Assembly (NCBI GenBank): GCA_020633675.1
Contig: JACKDE010000001.1
Location: forward strand, 558,001 to 622,000
Origin: Deferribacteres bacterium
GTDB lineage: Bacteria; Zhuqueibacterota; Zhuqueibacteria; Zhuqueibacterales; Geothermadaptataceae
Length of the DNA: 64,000 nucleotides
Direction of reading: 5' to 3'
Shown here: positions 8,318-16,957 of the stretch, piece after piece
Layout of the letters: each line of letters starts with the position of its first letter
How positions within the stretch are numbered: position 1 is the first letter of the stretch
Program-made: the position numbers and the translations under genes
Notes under the pieces: model-generated
Seen by the model: only the letters and a program-made list of their open reading frames with translations
Databases searched by the model: none
Told to the model about the DNA's origin: nothing

Positions 8318-9442
8318 ATGGAGAAACCAATCGATCCTTTACTCAAAAATACTGTCGCGGTAGTGGCGGGTGCTACGCGTGGGGCAGGGCGGGGCATCGC
8401 TTGCATGCTGGGCGCGGCCGGTGCGACGGTTTACTGCACCGGACGCAGTGTGCGCGGCAAGCCGGCAAGCGGACAGCGGCCTGAGACGATTGAAGAAACG
8501 GCTGAGCATGTGACAGAACGCGGCGGTGTCGGCTATTTCGCGCAGGTCGATCACACCGACGAAAAGCAGGTGCAGGCGTTTTTTGAGCGTGTGAAAGCAG
8601 AGCAGGGAAGGCTCGATTTGCTGGTCAACGATATTTGGGGCGGCGATGCGCTCACCGAGTGGGGCAAGCCCTTTTGGCAGTTGTCGATCGAGCAAGGCAA
8701 ACTCATGCTGGATCGGGCAGTGATGGCGCACATCATCACCAGCCGTTACGGCGTGCCGCTGATGTTGCCGCAGCGCCGCGGCCTGGTTATCGAAGTGACC
8801 GATGGCGATGTGGAAATCAACCGGCACTATCGCGGCAACCTGTTTTATGATCTCGCAAAAATATCTGCCATGCGCCTGGCCATGGCGATGTCGCAGGAAC
8901 TGCGCGACCACCATATTGCAGCGCTCGCCATTACGCCGGGCTTTTTGCGTTCGGAGGCAATGCTGGAGCATTTTAGCGTCAATGAGGACAATTGGCAGGA
9001 CGCGGCGAAAATCGATCCCTATTTTGCCGAGTCTGAGTCGCCGTTTTATGTCGGTCGTGCAGTGGCGGCCTTGGCTGCGGATTCGAACATACTGCAAAAA
9101 TCGGGTGGCGCATTCAGCTCGTGGCAATTGGCTGAAGAGTATGGCTTTACCGATATTGACGGCCGTACACCAAACTTCGGCCGGCTGATGGCAGAAAAGT
9201 CCCATGAGCGCTGGCTGCAACTCCTGGCAGCAATCGAGCACGCCTTGCAGGCAGAATTGGATTCCGGCAAAATAGAATTTGGCCATTCTGAGGAAGAGTT
9301 AATTCTTCGCACCCGGAAAATCAGCGCTGAACAGCCTTCAAATTGGTTTTCCTACAAATTGACCTCTGTCGAGTTGCTCATGGGGGATCTCGACGAACTT
9401 GCACATCAATTTGAGCGACAGGTCCGCTCTCATTTTGCTTGA
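8318..9442 (+). CDS. Short-chain dehydrogenase/reductase with C-terminal extension
   Basis: An NAD(P)-dependent SDR oxidoreductase of 374 residues. The cofactor loop reads AGATRGAGRG at residues 17-26, and the catalytic Tyr-Lys pair is Y177-x3-K181 in FYDLAK. VTDGD stands where the catalytic Ser is usually found, so Ser may be replaced by Thr or Asp. Classical SDRs are about 250 residues; the extra 100 or so at the C-terminus are helical, acidic and of unknown function. The start has CGGAGTAGGC before the ATG. It lies 17 nt after the SNF2 gene, so the two are probably co-transcribed although no functional link is obvious. The substrate cannot be inferred. Confidence 0.88.
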   Translation: MEKPIDPLLKNTVAVVAGATRGAGRGIACMLGAAGATVYCTGRSVRGKPASGQRPETIEETAEHVTERGGVGYFAQVDHTDEKQVQAFFERVKAEQGRLDLLVNDIWGGDALTEWGKPFWQLSIEQGKLMLDRAVMAHIITSRYGVPLMLPQRRGLVIEVTDGDVEINRHYRGNLFYDLAKISAMRLAMAMSQELRDHHIAALAITPGFLRSEAMLEHFSVNEDNWQDAAKIDPYFAESESPFYVGRAVAALAADSNILQKSGGAFSSWQLAEEYGFTDIDGRTPNFGRLMAEKSHERWLQLLAAIEHALQAELDSGKIEFGHSEEELILRTRKISAEQPSNWFSYKLTSVELLMGDLDELAHQFERQVRSHFA

Positions 9443-9486
9443 AATCCCTCACTCTTTTTCAAATCGCACCAATCCTCACATCGACT

Positions 9487-10764
9487 TCACGACTTGAAAA
9501 TGGTGGCATCGCGACTCGAGCCGACCGATAAAATCGACACCGGCGTGTTGGTCAGTTGCTCGATTGCATTGATGTACTTGCGGGCATTCTCCGGCAGAGC
9601 AGCAAAATTTTTAATGCCGCTGGTTTGGGCCTGCCAGCCCGGAAATGTCTCGTATAGTGGCTGGGCAGCCTGCATTTTTTGCAGCGAAGCCGGGAAAGAA
9701 GTGTGGCGCTTGCCATCCAGCTCATACGCCACGCAGACCTTGATTTCTTCGAGCGTATCGAGTACATCCAGTTTGGTCAGCGCCCACGAGTCGATACCAT
9801 TGATTTGTGCTGAGTAGTTGGCAAGCACGGCATCGAACCAGCCGCAGCGTCTGGGTCTGCCGGTGGTGGCGCCAAACTCATCGCCCAGCGAGCGGATTTG
9901 GTTGGATGTGGTTTGGTCGAATTCGGTTGGAAAAGGGCCTTCCCCAACACGGGTGGTGTAGGCTTTCACGACACCGATGACGCGATCGAATTTGGTCGGG
10001 CCAATGCCGAGCCCGATTGCGGCACCGCCACTAATCGGATTCGATGAGGTAACGAACGGATAGGTGCCAAAGTCGACATCGAGCAGGGTACCCTGGGCGC
10101 CTTCGCAAATGATGTTTTTGCCGGCAGCGATGGCCTGGTTCAGATAGCGGCTGGTGTCGGTGATATAGGGATCCACCAACCGGTCAAACGCCAGATATTC
10201 TTCGATGATTTTATCCGTGTCGAGTTCATCTTTCTGATAGATTTTTTTCAGGATTTCGTTTTTCTGTTTGATGTTGCGCTGCAGCTTGTCGGCGAGCGTT
10301 TGCCGGTCAAGCAAGTCAACGATGCGCACACCGGAGCGGCTGAATTTATCGACGTAAGCCGGGCCGATGCCTCGGCCGGTGGTGCCGATTTTGAGCTCAG
10401 CTTCATTTGATTCTTTTGCCTGATCGAGCATTTTGTGGTAGGGCATAATCAGGTGAGCACAATGGCTGATGAAAAGTCGGCCTTCGATGTCGATGCCTTT
10501 GCTTTTCAGCATATCGATCTCTTCCATCAGCGCCACAGGATCGATTACCACGCCGTTGCCGATTACGCAGACCGTGGATTCGTGCAGAATGCCGCTTGGG
10601 ATAAGATGCAGAATGAATTTTTTATCGTCAAATACAACCGTATGGCCAGCATTGGCGCCACCCTGATATCTCGCTACGATATCGATATCTTTGCTGAGAA
10701 GATCGACAATTTTTCCTTTGCCTTCATCACCCCACTGCGCACCGACGATGATATCTACTGACAT
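9487..10764 (-). CDS. purA: Adenylosuccinate synthetase
   Basis: PurA joins IMP and aspartate using GTP to form adenylosuccinate, the first committed step to AMP. The 425-residue length is standard. The N-terminal GTP/catalytic loop GAQWGDEGKGKIVD covers residues about 7-20, and the IMP-binding motif GTTGRGIGPAY and the GEGPFPTE segment are present. The open frame extends 20 codons further, but the ATG at 10764 places the protein at the family start and has AAAGGACG upstream. It converges with the SDR gene; no clear terminator is visible in the 44-nt gap. A housekeeping gene. Confidence 0.97.
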   Translation of the reverse strand: MSVDIIVGAQWGDEGKGKIVDLLSKDIDIVARYQGGANAGHTVVFDDKKFILHLIPSGILHESTVCVIGNGVVIDPVALMEEIDMLKSKGIDIEGRLFISHCAHLIMPYHKMLDQAKESNEAELKIGTTGRGIGPAYVDKFSRSGVRIVDLLDRQTLADKLQRNIKQKNEILKKIYQKDELDTDKIIEEYLAFDRLVDPYITDTSRYLNQAIAAGKNIICEGAQGTLLDVDFGTYPFVTSSNPISGGAAIGLGIGPTKFDRVIGVVKAYTTRVGEGPFPTEFDQTTSNQIRSLGDEFGATTGRPRRCGWFDAVLANYSAQINGIDSWALTKLDVLDTLEEIKVCVAYELDGKRHTSFPASLQKMQAAQPLYETFPGWQAQTSGIKNFAALPENARKYINAIEQLTNTPVSILSVGSSRDATIFKS

Positions 10765-10872
10765 AACAAAACGTCCTTTCTTGACCTGATGAAACGGGTT
10801 GTCCTCACGGAGAAGTGGCAGCAATTATCTGTGCACATCGCATTCATCAGCGCGTGGACAAGATTTGCAAAC

Positions 10873-10920
10873 CAAAAAAAAACTCCGGAGTGCAAAAGGC
10901 ATTTACACATCTCCGGAGTC
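10873..10920 (-). terminator. Rho-independent terminator of the secDF-STAS operon
   Basis: Read on the minus strand, ACTCCGGAG and CTCCGGAGT form a 9-bp perfect stem (10911-10919 with 10882-10890) followed by a run of nine or more T (A tract 10874-10881 on the plus strand). It lies about 20 nt past the stop of the STAS gene. Confidence 0.9.
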
Positions 10921-10940
10921 ATCGTTTGCTGAATTTTTGC

Positions 10941-11282
10941 CTATTTTTTGAAGCTCGCAATTGCCGATTCGAGATCGTCGTGTGTGTCGAACACCGACAT
11001 CAATTTGGTGATCATCAACAGGCTTTGAATGCGGTCGGTAATCCGGGCTAATTTGAGGTCACCGTTGTTGTTGCGCATAGTGGTCAACCCACCGATTAAA
11101 ATACCCAGGCCGGAGCTGTTCATCCAGTCGACCTTCGCCAGATCGGCGACGATGTTGACTTTGTTGGCTTCGATCAGTTCATGCAATTTGTCGTTGAGCA
11201 GACTGGCATCCGGGCCGCCCATGATTTTTCCTGATAGCTCGAGAATGACGACGCCATCGGTTTCTTTTTCGGTTAAATTCAT
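10941..11282 (-). CDS. STAS-domain anti-sigma factor antagonist
   Basis: A 113-residue single STAS domain of the SpoIIAA/RsbV type. Such proteins bind anti-sigma kinases and are switched off by phosphorylation of a Ser. The phospho-site loop reads WMNSSGLGIL, near residue 56, matching the family DSSGLG motif. The start is the ATG at 11282 with GGGAGGT 5 nt before it; the longer open frame upstream overlaps secF and is not needed. It is the last gene of the secD-secF cluster and is followed by a strong terminator. No partner kinase (RsbW-like) is in the window, so its target is unknown. Confidence 0.92.
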   Translation of the reverse strand: MNLTEKETDGVVILELSGKIMGGPDASLLNDKLHELIEANKVNIVADLAKVDWMNSSGLGILIGGLTTMRNNNGDLKLARITDRIQSLLMITKLMSVFDTHDDLESAIASFKK

Positions 11283-11305
11283 GTTGACCTCCCTTTTTCG
11301 CCGGA

Positions 11306-12235
11306 TTATTTTTTTCTCTTTTGAGCGGACTGCGCGGCGCGTTTCTGCATTTGTCGGCCTTCCCACTCTGCAACAATCGGGGTGGCGATGAAGATCGATG
11401 AGTAGGTTCCCACAACGACGCCAATCAGCAGAGCAAACGAAAATCCCCGCAAAACTTCGCCGCCGAATACGTAGAGCACAACCACCACCAACAGCGTCGT
11501 CAATGAAGTAACGACTGTACGGTTGAGGGACTGGTTGATGCTGCGGTTCAGAACGGTGGTGAATTGTTCGCGGCGCAAGTTTTTAATGTTTTCACGGATG
11601 CGATCGAAAACGACGATGGTATCGTTGAGTGAATAACCGACGATGGTCAGGAAGGCAGCGATCACGGCAAGGCTGATCTCAAGGCGCAACAGCGAAAAGA
11701 GACCAAATGTAATCAGCACATCGTGAAACAAGGCTGCTACGGCCCCAATCCCGAAAACGAACTCGAAGCGAATCCAAATGTAAATCAGGATCAGCCCAAG
11801 AGCGATGAGAATAGCCCAGATGGTTTTGCTCCGCAATTCCTGCCCGATTTTAGGCCCAACGATATCGCGTGACAACATTTCCGGCGATAAGCTGGAGAAC
11901 TTCGAACCCAGAGTGTCGAGAATCGGCTGCGATATTTCAGTGCCGGCTTCTTGTTGTTCGACACGAATGAGAATATCCTGAGGCGAGCCGAATTGTTTGA
12001 TTTCTGCATTGCCAAAGCCGATATCCGATAAAGCAGAGCGGATTTCCGAGATTTGCGGCGCGTCACTAAAACGGACATGGATTTCTGTGCCACCGAGAAA
12101 ATCGATGCTGTAATCCGGACCACCATGAAAAATCGTGGCGGCGATGCCGATCACGATGAGCAGTCCGGAGACCATCATCGCGATCTTTCTTTTGCTAAGA
12201 AAATCAATTTCAGTGTCTTTTATGAGTTGAAACAT
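11306..12235 (-). CDS. secF: Protein translocase subunit SecF
   Basis: SecF works with SecD in the inner membrane to pull exported proteins into the periplasm using the proton gradient. The 309-residue length is typical. The first membrane segment is residues about 18-35, then the DYSIDFLGGTEIHVRF motif (the SecF DFTGG-like region), a short periplasmic domain and five more membrane segments, including the VGYSLNDTIVVFDRIREN signature. The C-terminus is basic (RKRKK). It starts 19 nt after secD and ends 23 nt before the STAS gene. Confidence 0.96.
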   Translation of the reverse strand: MFQLIKDTEIDFLSKRKIAMMVSGLLIVIGIAATIFHGGPDYSIDFLGGTEIHVRFSDAPQISEIRSALSDIGFGNAEIKQFGSPQDILIRVEQQEAGTEISQPILDTLGSKFSSLSPEMLSRDIVGPKIGQELRSKTIWAILIALGLILIYIWIRFEFVFGIGAVAALFHDVLITFGLFSLLRLEISLAVIAAFLTIVGYSLNDTIVVFDRIRENIKNLRREQFTTVLNRSINQSLNRTVVTSLTTLLVVVVLYVFGGEVLRGFSFALLIGVVVGTYSSIFIATPIVAEWEGRQMQKRAAQSAQKRKK

Positions 12236-12254
12236 GGGTAACTTCTACTCCGCG

Positions 12255-14306
12255 TTATATACTAAGCTTTGCAATATTTTTTTTCTGGGTATAATAGTCG
12301 AATACGATGCGTGTCACGACAATTGCCGTGAACAAGCTCGCAAGAATACCGATCATGAGCGTCAGCGCGAATCCCTTGATCGGCCCGGTACCGAATTGAT
12401 ACAGAACCAAGCCTGTTAAAAAGGTTGTGACATTCGCATCAACGATGGTCCAAAAAGCGCGATTGTAACCTGCATCAATCGCTGCGCGCACGGTTTTGCC
12501 TGTGCGGATCTCCTCACGTATGCGCTCAAAAATCAGCACGTTGGCATCGACGGCCATACCAATCGTCAGGATGATACCTGCGACACCGGGCAGCGTCAGG
12601 GTAGCGCCCCTCGCAGCCAGAAATGCCATGATGATAATCAGGTTGAAAATCAATGCAATATTGGCCACGACGCCGGAGAGACGATAGTAAATGGCCATGA
12701 ATGCGACGACCAGCAGAATGCCGAGAGCAATGGAAAGCTGGCCCTGACGCACAGAGTCTTTACCGAGTGACGGCCCGACGGTGCGTTCTTCAATCGGGAC
12801 AACTGGTGCGGGCAAAGCGCCTGCGCGCAGAATGACGGACAGATCGTTGGCTTCTTCCATGGTGAACGAACCGCGAATGACTGCTTCGCCGCGCGGAATG
12901 CGTTCATCGATGTTTGGCGCGGAGGCGACATTGCCATCCAGAACGATAGCCAGTCTTTTGCCAACATTGGCGCCGGTCACACGCGAGAAGATGCGTGCGC
13001 CTTCGGTGTTGAATTTCAGCGAAACTTCCGGTTGACCCTGCGTCAGGCTTTGTGCACCGGAGGAGATGGTCACATCAGCAGACTCAAGATATTTACCGGT
13101 AACTTCCGGCTCCTTTTTCAGGACTTCGAAACGATAAAACTCTTTGTCGTTGCGTACGATTGGCTTGTTGTAAAAGCAAATTTCGACATCGTCCGGAATG
13201 ACACGTTGAATCTTTGGATGGTTGATAATGCGTTTGACCGCCAGCAGGTTTTGCGCGGGAATGTCGGCATAATTTTGATCGAGCAGCGCAAAAAATGGAT
13301 ATTCCTGGCCATAGGCAGGATTGATCAGCAAGTCGCTGTCGGTTGTTTCGCTCGCGGAGTCTGCTTGCTCGGTGGTTGGCGTGGTCGTGCCGAGCAGGTC
13401 GTCAACAGATGTTGTCTGCTCTTCGGTAGCAGATTGGCCTGTTGTGTCGGCACCAGCGACGGTTAATGCAGAGTCTGCGCCGGTACCTTGAATATGCCTC
13501 TTCCAGGTACGGTCGATATCTTCAAGAATCGTCCGCGCATCATCTGTTTCTTTGACCAGCTTAAACTCCAATAGAGCCGTGTCGCCGATAATCGATTTGG
13601 CGCGTTCTACATCCGTCACACCTGCCAACTCGATGACCAGACGGCGATTACCTTGTTTGGTAATGGACGGCTCCGACACGCCGAAGCGGTCAACTCGGTT
13701 ACGGATCACTTCGAGTGTACGGTCGATGGCATCATTCGCAAGCGCGCTGAGTTCTGCGATAATCTCTTCATTGGTCTGCGAACGTTTGCCGAAATAGCGA
13801 TACATGCTCACACCTCTCTGCTGAAACAAGCCATTCAGGACGACAAAGTAGTCGTCGCCTGTTCGCAAGCTCAATGTGCGCGCTTGTGCAATCATCGAAT
13901 CGAGAGTCGCATCGCGGAGTTTGGCGTTGGTTTCCACCAGCTTTGGCAAGTCAACTTCGTAAACCAGATAAGTGCCACCGAGCAAATCGAGTCCAAGCTT
14001 AATCGCTTTTTCTTCATTGCGGGACATGTCAGGGTAGATCGCGGCAAGCTTTTCTGCCGTACTCTTAACCTGCTGTAAAGAGTCCTGACTGAGCCCAAGC
14101 TCCTGAAGACGGAGCTGCAAATCAGCCGCGTTCAGCGCTTCATTGATATCATCACGAGTGAAGCCTGTGTAGTCCATCAATTCTGCGAAATATTTATCAG
14201 CAACACTGCGCTGCTGCATCAATTCGAACGATGGATATAGTGAATACGCTGCCCAGAGCAAAAGAAAGACAGCAATCAGCGATCGGAATAGATTGTTTCG
14301 GCGCAT
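12255..14306 (-). CDS. secD: Protein translocase subunit SecD with acidic insertion
   Basis: The large partner of SecF, 683 residues. Visible features are an N-terminal membrane helix (residues about 9-26), the KLGLDLLGGTYLVYEV motif, the periplasmic P1 head, and six C-terminal helices carrying GMAVDANVLIFERIREE. Between residues about 270 and 328 there is a Ser/Thr/Glu/Asp-rich, low-complexity stretch (nt 13322-13496) not found in short SecD proteins, which accounts for part of the extra length. The ATG at 14306 has GGAGGT 9 nt upstream, and a good sigma-70-type promoter lies 48-76 nt upstream. It is the first gene of secD-secF-STAS. Confidence 0.96.
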   Translation of the reverse strand: MRRNNLFRSLIAVFLLLWAAYSLYPSFELMQQRSVADKYFAELMDYTGFTRDDINEALNAADLQLRLQELGLSQDSLQQVKSTAEKLAAIYPDMSRNEEKAIKLGLDLLGGTYLVYEVDLPKLVETNAKLRDATLDSMIAQARTLSLRTGDDYFVVLNGLFQQRGVSMYRYFGKRSQTNEEIIAELSALANDAIDRTLEVIRNRVDRFGVSEPSITKQGNRRLVIELAGVTDVERAKSIIGDTALLEFKLVKETDDARTILEDIDRTWKRHIQGTGADSALTVAGADTTGQSATEEQTTSVDDLLGTTTPTTEQADSASETTDSDLLINPAYGQEYPFFALLDQNYADIPAQNLLAVKRIINHPKIQRVIPDDVEICFYNKPIVRNDKEFYRFEVLKKEPEVTGKYLESADVTISSGAQSLTQGQPEVSLKFNTEGARIFSRVTGANVGKRLAIVLDGNVASAPNIDERIPRGEAVIRGSFTMEEANDLSVILRAGALPAPVVPIEERTVGPSLGKDSVRQGQLSIALGILLVVAFMAIYYRLSGVVANIALIFNLIIIMAFLAARGATLTLPGVAGIILTIGMAVDANVLIFERIREEIRTGKTVRAAIDAGYNRAFWTIVDANVTTFLTGLVLYQFGTGPIKGFALTLMIGILASLFTAIVVTRIVFDYYTQKKNIAKLSI

Positions 14307-14353
14307 TTGCGCTTACCTCCGGTGTTTATACAAAAAATGGTCAATAGCCGAAA

Positions 14354-14382
14354 AATATATAGGAAAAATGTCTAAAAGTCAA
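14354..14382 (-). promoter_or_regulatory. Sigma-70-type promoter for secD
   Basis: On the minus strand TTGACT (14382-14377), a 17-bp spacer and TATATT (14359-14354) lie between the glutamate dehydrogenase stop and the secD start. Transcription would begin near 14347, leaving about 40 nt of leader with the GGAGGT site. Confidence 0.65.
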
Positions 14383-14399
14383 GCAATAACAGGATGATA

Positions 14400-15680
14400 T
14401 TATCCGTAGATGCCGCGCAACTTCAGCGTTTTGGTGACGCGCTCTATTGCAAGAATGTAAGCAGCGATCCGCATGTTAACATTGTGCTTTTCTGCCCGGT
14501 CGCTCACAGCATTGAATGCTTCTGACAAAATTCGATTCAGGCGTTCGTTGACATCTTCCGCGGTCCAGAAATATCCCATGCGATCCTGAACCCATTCAAA
14601 ATAGGAAACGGTGACGCCGCCGGCATTGGCCAGAATATCCGGCACCACAAGAATGCCCTTGCTCTCTAAAATCGGATCAGCTTTTGCTGTGGTCGGACCA
14701 TTCGCGCCTTCGACAATGACTTTGGCCTGAATACGCTCGGCATTCTTTCTTGTGATTTGATCTTCCATCGCGCAAGGAGCCAGAATGTCACAGGGCAGCT
14801 CAAGCAGTTCCTCGTTGCTGACCTGGTCGGCGTCTTTGAAGTCCGCCAAGGTACCTTGGTGCGATTTCCGGTGTTCCAGTGCAGCATTGATATCGATGCC
14901 TTTGGGATTGTAGTAGCCGCCTGTCACATCGCTGATGCCGATGACCTTGCAGCCGATATCGATGAATTCTTGCGCAGCGATCGAACCCACGTTGCCAAAA
15001 CCCTGGATAACGATGCTGGTTTCCTCTGGCTTCATGCCATGGCGCTCCATCGCTGCGGCTGCAACCACGCGCACGCCGCGCCCGGTTGCTTCAACGCGCC
15101 CAAGCGAGCCACCGAGAAATGTCGGCTTGCCGGTGACGACTGCCGTTACCGTACGTCGATGATGCATGCTGTAGGTGTCCATAATCCAGCCCATGATCTG
15201 TTCGTTGGTGTTCACATCCGGGGCGGGAATGTCGCGTTCGGGACCGAAAAAATCTGCGAGATTGGCCGTATAGCGCCGGGTTATTTTTTCGAGTTCAATC
15301 GGCGTCAGTACTTTTGGATCGCATTTCACGCCGCCTTTTGCGCCACCGAATGGAATGTTGACAATCGCGCATTTCCAGGTCATCCAGGCGGCCAGCGCTT
15401 TGATCTCCGAAAGGCTGATATCCGGACTGTAGCGGATGCCACCTTTTGATGGCCCGCGCACGGTGTTGTGAATCACGCGATAGCCTTCAAATACTTCGAT
15501 TGTGCCGTCATCCATCTGGATCGGAATCGAAGTCTTGATCTCCATTTGCGGTGTTTTCAAGTAATCGTAAATGCCTGGCTCAAGGTTGAGGATTTCCGCG
15601 GCGATGTCAAAGCGGGACATCATCGATTCAAATGGATCGTCGTCTTGCGGATTAATTGGTGCAGGTTCGATATAATTCAT
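14400..15680 (-). CDS. gdhA: Glutamate dehydrogenase (Glu/Leu/Phe/Val dehydrogenase family)
   Basis: A 426-residue enzyme that interconverts glutamate and 2-oxoglutarate plus ammonia with NAD(P). The substrate-site Lys lies in the KGGIRYSP motif and the catalytic Lys in FGGAKGGVKCDP. The nucleotide-binding domain has GFGNVGSIAAQEF and the VEGANGPTT motif. The length fits the small hexameric class. The start has GGAGCTGTT before the ATG. A promoter-like pair lies just upstream (15696-15724). The coenzyme preference cannot be decided from sequence by eye. It is transcribed towards secD, but secD has its own promoter in the 93-nt gap. Confidence 0.93.
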   Translation of the reverse strand: MNYIEPAPINPQDDDPFESMMSRFDIAAEILNLEPGIYDYLKTPQMEIKTSIPIQMDDGTIEVFEGYRVIHNTVRGPSKGGIRYSPDISLSEIKALAAWMTWKCAIVNIPFGGAKGGVKCDPKVLTPIELEKITRRYTANLADFFGPERDIPAPDVNTNEQIMGWIMDTYSMHHRRTVTAVVTGKPTFLGGSLGRVEATGRGVRVVAAAAMERHGMKPEETSIVIQGFGNVGSIAAQEFIDIGCKVIGISDVTGGYYNPKGIDINAALEHRKSHQGTLADFKDADQVSNEELLELPCDILAPCAMEDQITRKNAERIQAKVIVEGANGPTTAKADPILESKGILVVPDILANAGGVTVSYFEWVQDRMGYFWTAEDVNERLNRILSEAFNAVSDRAEKHNVNMRIAAYILAIERVTKTLKLRGIYG

Positions 15681-15695
15681 AACAGCTCCACATCT

Positions 15696-15724
15696 ATCAT
15701 GTATGAAAGTTTTAATTCAGTCAA
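15696..15724 (-). promoter_or_regulatory. Possible sigma-70-type promoter for glutamate dehydrogenase
   Basis: On the minus strand TTGACT (15724-15719), 17 bp and CATGAT (15701-15696). The -10 box matches only four of six bases. A second TTGACA lies 12 nt further upstream. Confidence 0.4.
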
Positions 15725-15830
15725 TTGTGATGATTGTCAAAATTGGGAAGTCGGGTCGGTCAGCTGGTTTGCGCTGGTCTGTGCTTCTTCCGATTCACAG
15801 CAAAGCAGCTATTCATCAGGCGGGTCTGAA

Positions 15831-15986
15831 TTATTTGACGGCAGGAGGCTGTGTTTTGATTTCATCAGTCAATTTTTTCACAACTTTCGTCACAACGTAT
15901 TTTACCCTCTCGTTGGACGCATGCTTGCCGAGGTGCTTGTGCGCCAGGTGAATGATCGTGCGTAATTGTTCGTCGGTGATTTCCAT
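15831..15986 (-). CDS. Small hypothetical protein, 51 residues
   Basis: A short frame beginning MEITDEQLRTIIHLAHKHLG and ending in KTQPPAVK. It has a helix-forming, amphipathic pattern with basic and His residues and no membrane segment. I recognise no family. Support for a real gene is a promoter with ideal spacing 42-70 nt upstream (TTGCAA, 17 bp, TATATT) and balanced residue use. The ATG has no ribosome binding site at normal spacing. AAGGAAT lies 18 nt before it, but 7 nt before an in-frame CTG at 15998, which would add MTRH to the front. It stands alone between the YbjQ operon and glutamate dehydrogenase. Confidence 0.6.
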   Translation of the reverse strand: MEITDEQLRTIIHLAHKHLGKHASNERVKYVVTKVVKKLTDEIKTQPPAVK

Positions 15987-16027
15987 GTGACGGGTCAGGC
16001 GATTATTCCTTGAAATAAAACGGGTTG

Positions 16028-16056
16028 AATATAGAGAGTTCGGTGAATTGTTGCAA
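16028..16056 (-). promoter_or_regulatory. Sigma-70-type promoter for the small gene
   Basis: On the minus strand TTGCAA (16056-16051), 17 bp and TATATT (16033-16028). Transcription would begin near 16021, 35 nt before the ATG at 15986. Confidence 0.5.
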
Positions 16057-16105
16057 GAAGAATTTAGGCAGGGTGTGAAATTGTTCCACGCTCAGGATGG
16101 GATCG

Positions 16106-16157
16106 CGGAGTTCAACCGTTCGGCGAAGGAATTATGGCCAAAATGAGTTGAACTCCG
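16106..16157. repeat. 11-bp inverted repeat after the YbjQ gene
   Basis: CGGAGTTCAAC (16106-16116) and GTTGAACTCCG (16147-16157) are perfect inverted copies separated by 30 nt. No T tract follows on the minus strand, so it is not a standard terminator for the operon ending at 16173. Confidence 0.6.
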
Positions 16158-16172
16158 TTCGATGCAGAAAGG

Positions 16173-16487
16173 TCATTCAACCACTACAGCCGTGCCGTAC
16201 ACCAGTACCTCCGATGCGTTGCCCATGATGTAGCTGGTCATAAACCGGATATCGACAATCGCATTGGCGCCGAGCTCTTCCGCATTTTCGATCATCCGGT
16301 CGACCGATTGGTCGCGCGCTTCCGCAATCAACTTGGTGTATTCTTCGATTTCCCCGCCAACAATGTTTTTCAAGCCAGCTAGGATGTCTTTGCCAATATT
16401 CCTGGCGCGAACGGTATTTCCCCTGACAATACCAAGCGTTTTCACAATTTTTTTACCCGCAATAGCATTCGAACTCACGATCATCAT
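16173..16487 (-). CDS. YbjQ family (DUF74, UPF0145) protein
   Basis: A 104-residue protein of the YbjQ/UPF0145 family, small pentameric proteins sometimes called heavy-metal-binding but without a settled function. Family marks are GKKIVKTLGIVRGNTVRARNIG-like residues at the front, GGEIEEYTKLI in the middle, and the NAIVDIRF segment followed by VYGTAVVV at the end. The ATG at 16487 follows AAGGAGGTCAAAAG, located inside the end of the anti-sigma gene, and overlaps that gene by 4 nt. The overlap shows translational coupling with the sigma/anti-sigma pair, an uncommon neighbour for this family. Confidence 0.9.
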   Translation of the reverse strand: MMIVSSNAIAGKKIVKTLGIVRGNTVRARNIGKDILAGLKNIVGGEIEEYTKLIAEARDQSVDRMIENAEELGANAIVDIRFMTSYIMGNASEVLVYGTAVVVE

Positions 16488-16957
16488 CTTTTGACCTCCT
16501 TGTAAATATCTTTTTTCTGCAAAAAGAGTTTTTCGCGAATCACTGAAATAAATAAAATGGCCACGCCGCCAACAACCAAAATGACAGCGAGCTTAATGAA
16601 AAACGGCACTGTTGGGTTCGACATAAAACCGAATAACACTTCGATCAAATGATACAAAGCATAGGTTAGCAAAATAATAGCACCGGCAGAAATGGCGATC
16701 CATGCCACACCACGCTCGATGCGATTGTATATGTTGATCCAATAATTATCCCAAACTTCCCCGGAAGGTTGCTTGAACTTCAACATTTTGGTTGCCTCCT
16801 TAACTTTTTGATGTTCCTGCCACTCTTGTCTGCATTCGGGATATCGCGAAATAAAAGCATCGAAATCCACTTGTTCTGCAGCTTCGAGCTCGCCGTCAAT
16901 GGCTTTGGTCAAAAGCTGTTCAAAACGTTGTTTTTCAATGTTGGGCAGCTGCTTCAT
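16484..16957 (-). CDS. Probable anti-sigma factor, membrane protein
   Basis: A 157-residue protein with a soluble N-terminal domain (about 80 residues) and two membrane segments at residues about 84-108 and 117-141. The front part (FEQLLTKAIDGELEAAE, then RYPECRQEW) looks like the anti-sigma domain of zf-HC2 proteins, but the zinc ligands H-x3-C-x2-C are missing, with only one Cys left. It would hold the sigma factor at the membrane. The start overlaps the sigma gene stop as ATGA, and its own stop overlaps the YbjQ start, so the three are one translationally coupled unit. The function is inferred from position and layout. Confidence 0.78.
   Translation of the reverse strand: MKQLPNIEKQRFEQLLTKAIDGELEAAEQVDFDAFISRYPECRQEWQEHQKVKEATKMLKFKQPSGEVWDNYWINIYNRIERGVAWIAISAGAIILLTYALYHLIEVLFGFMSNPTVPFFIKLAVILVVGGVAILFISVIREKLFLQKKDIYKEVKR

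Noticed and set aside
8339..9286. 315-codon open frame on the minus strand
   Set aside because: Shadow of the SDR gene, His/Arg/Cys rich and without a start site.
10825..10872. Riboswitch in the purA leader
   Set aside because: The leader is short and the only strong hairpin nearby is the terminator of the opposite operon; no purine riboswitch core is visible.
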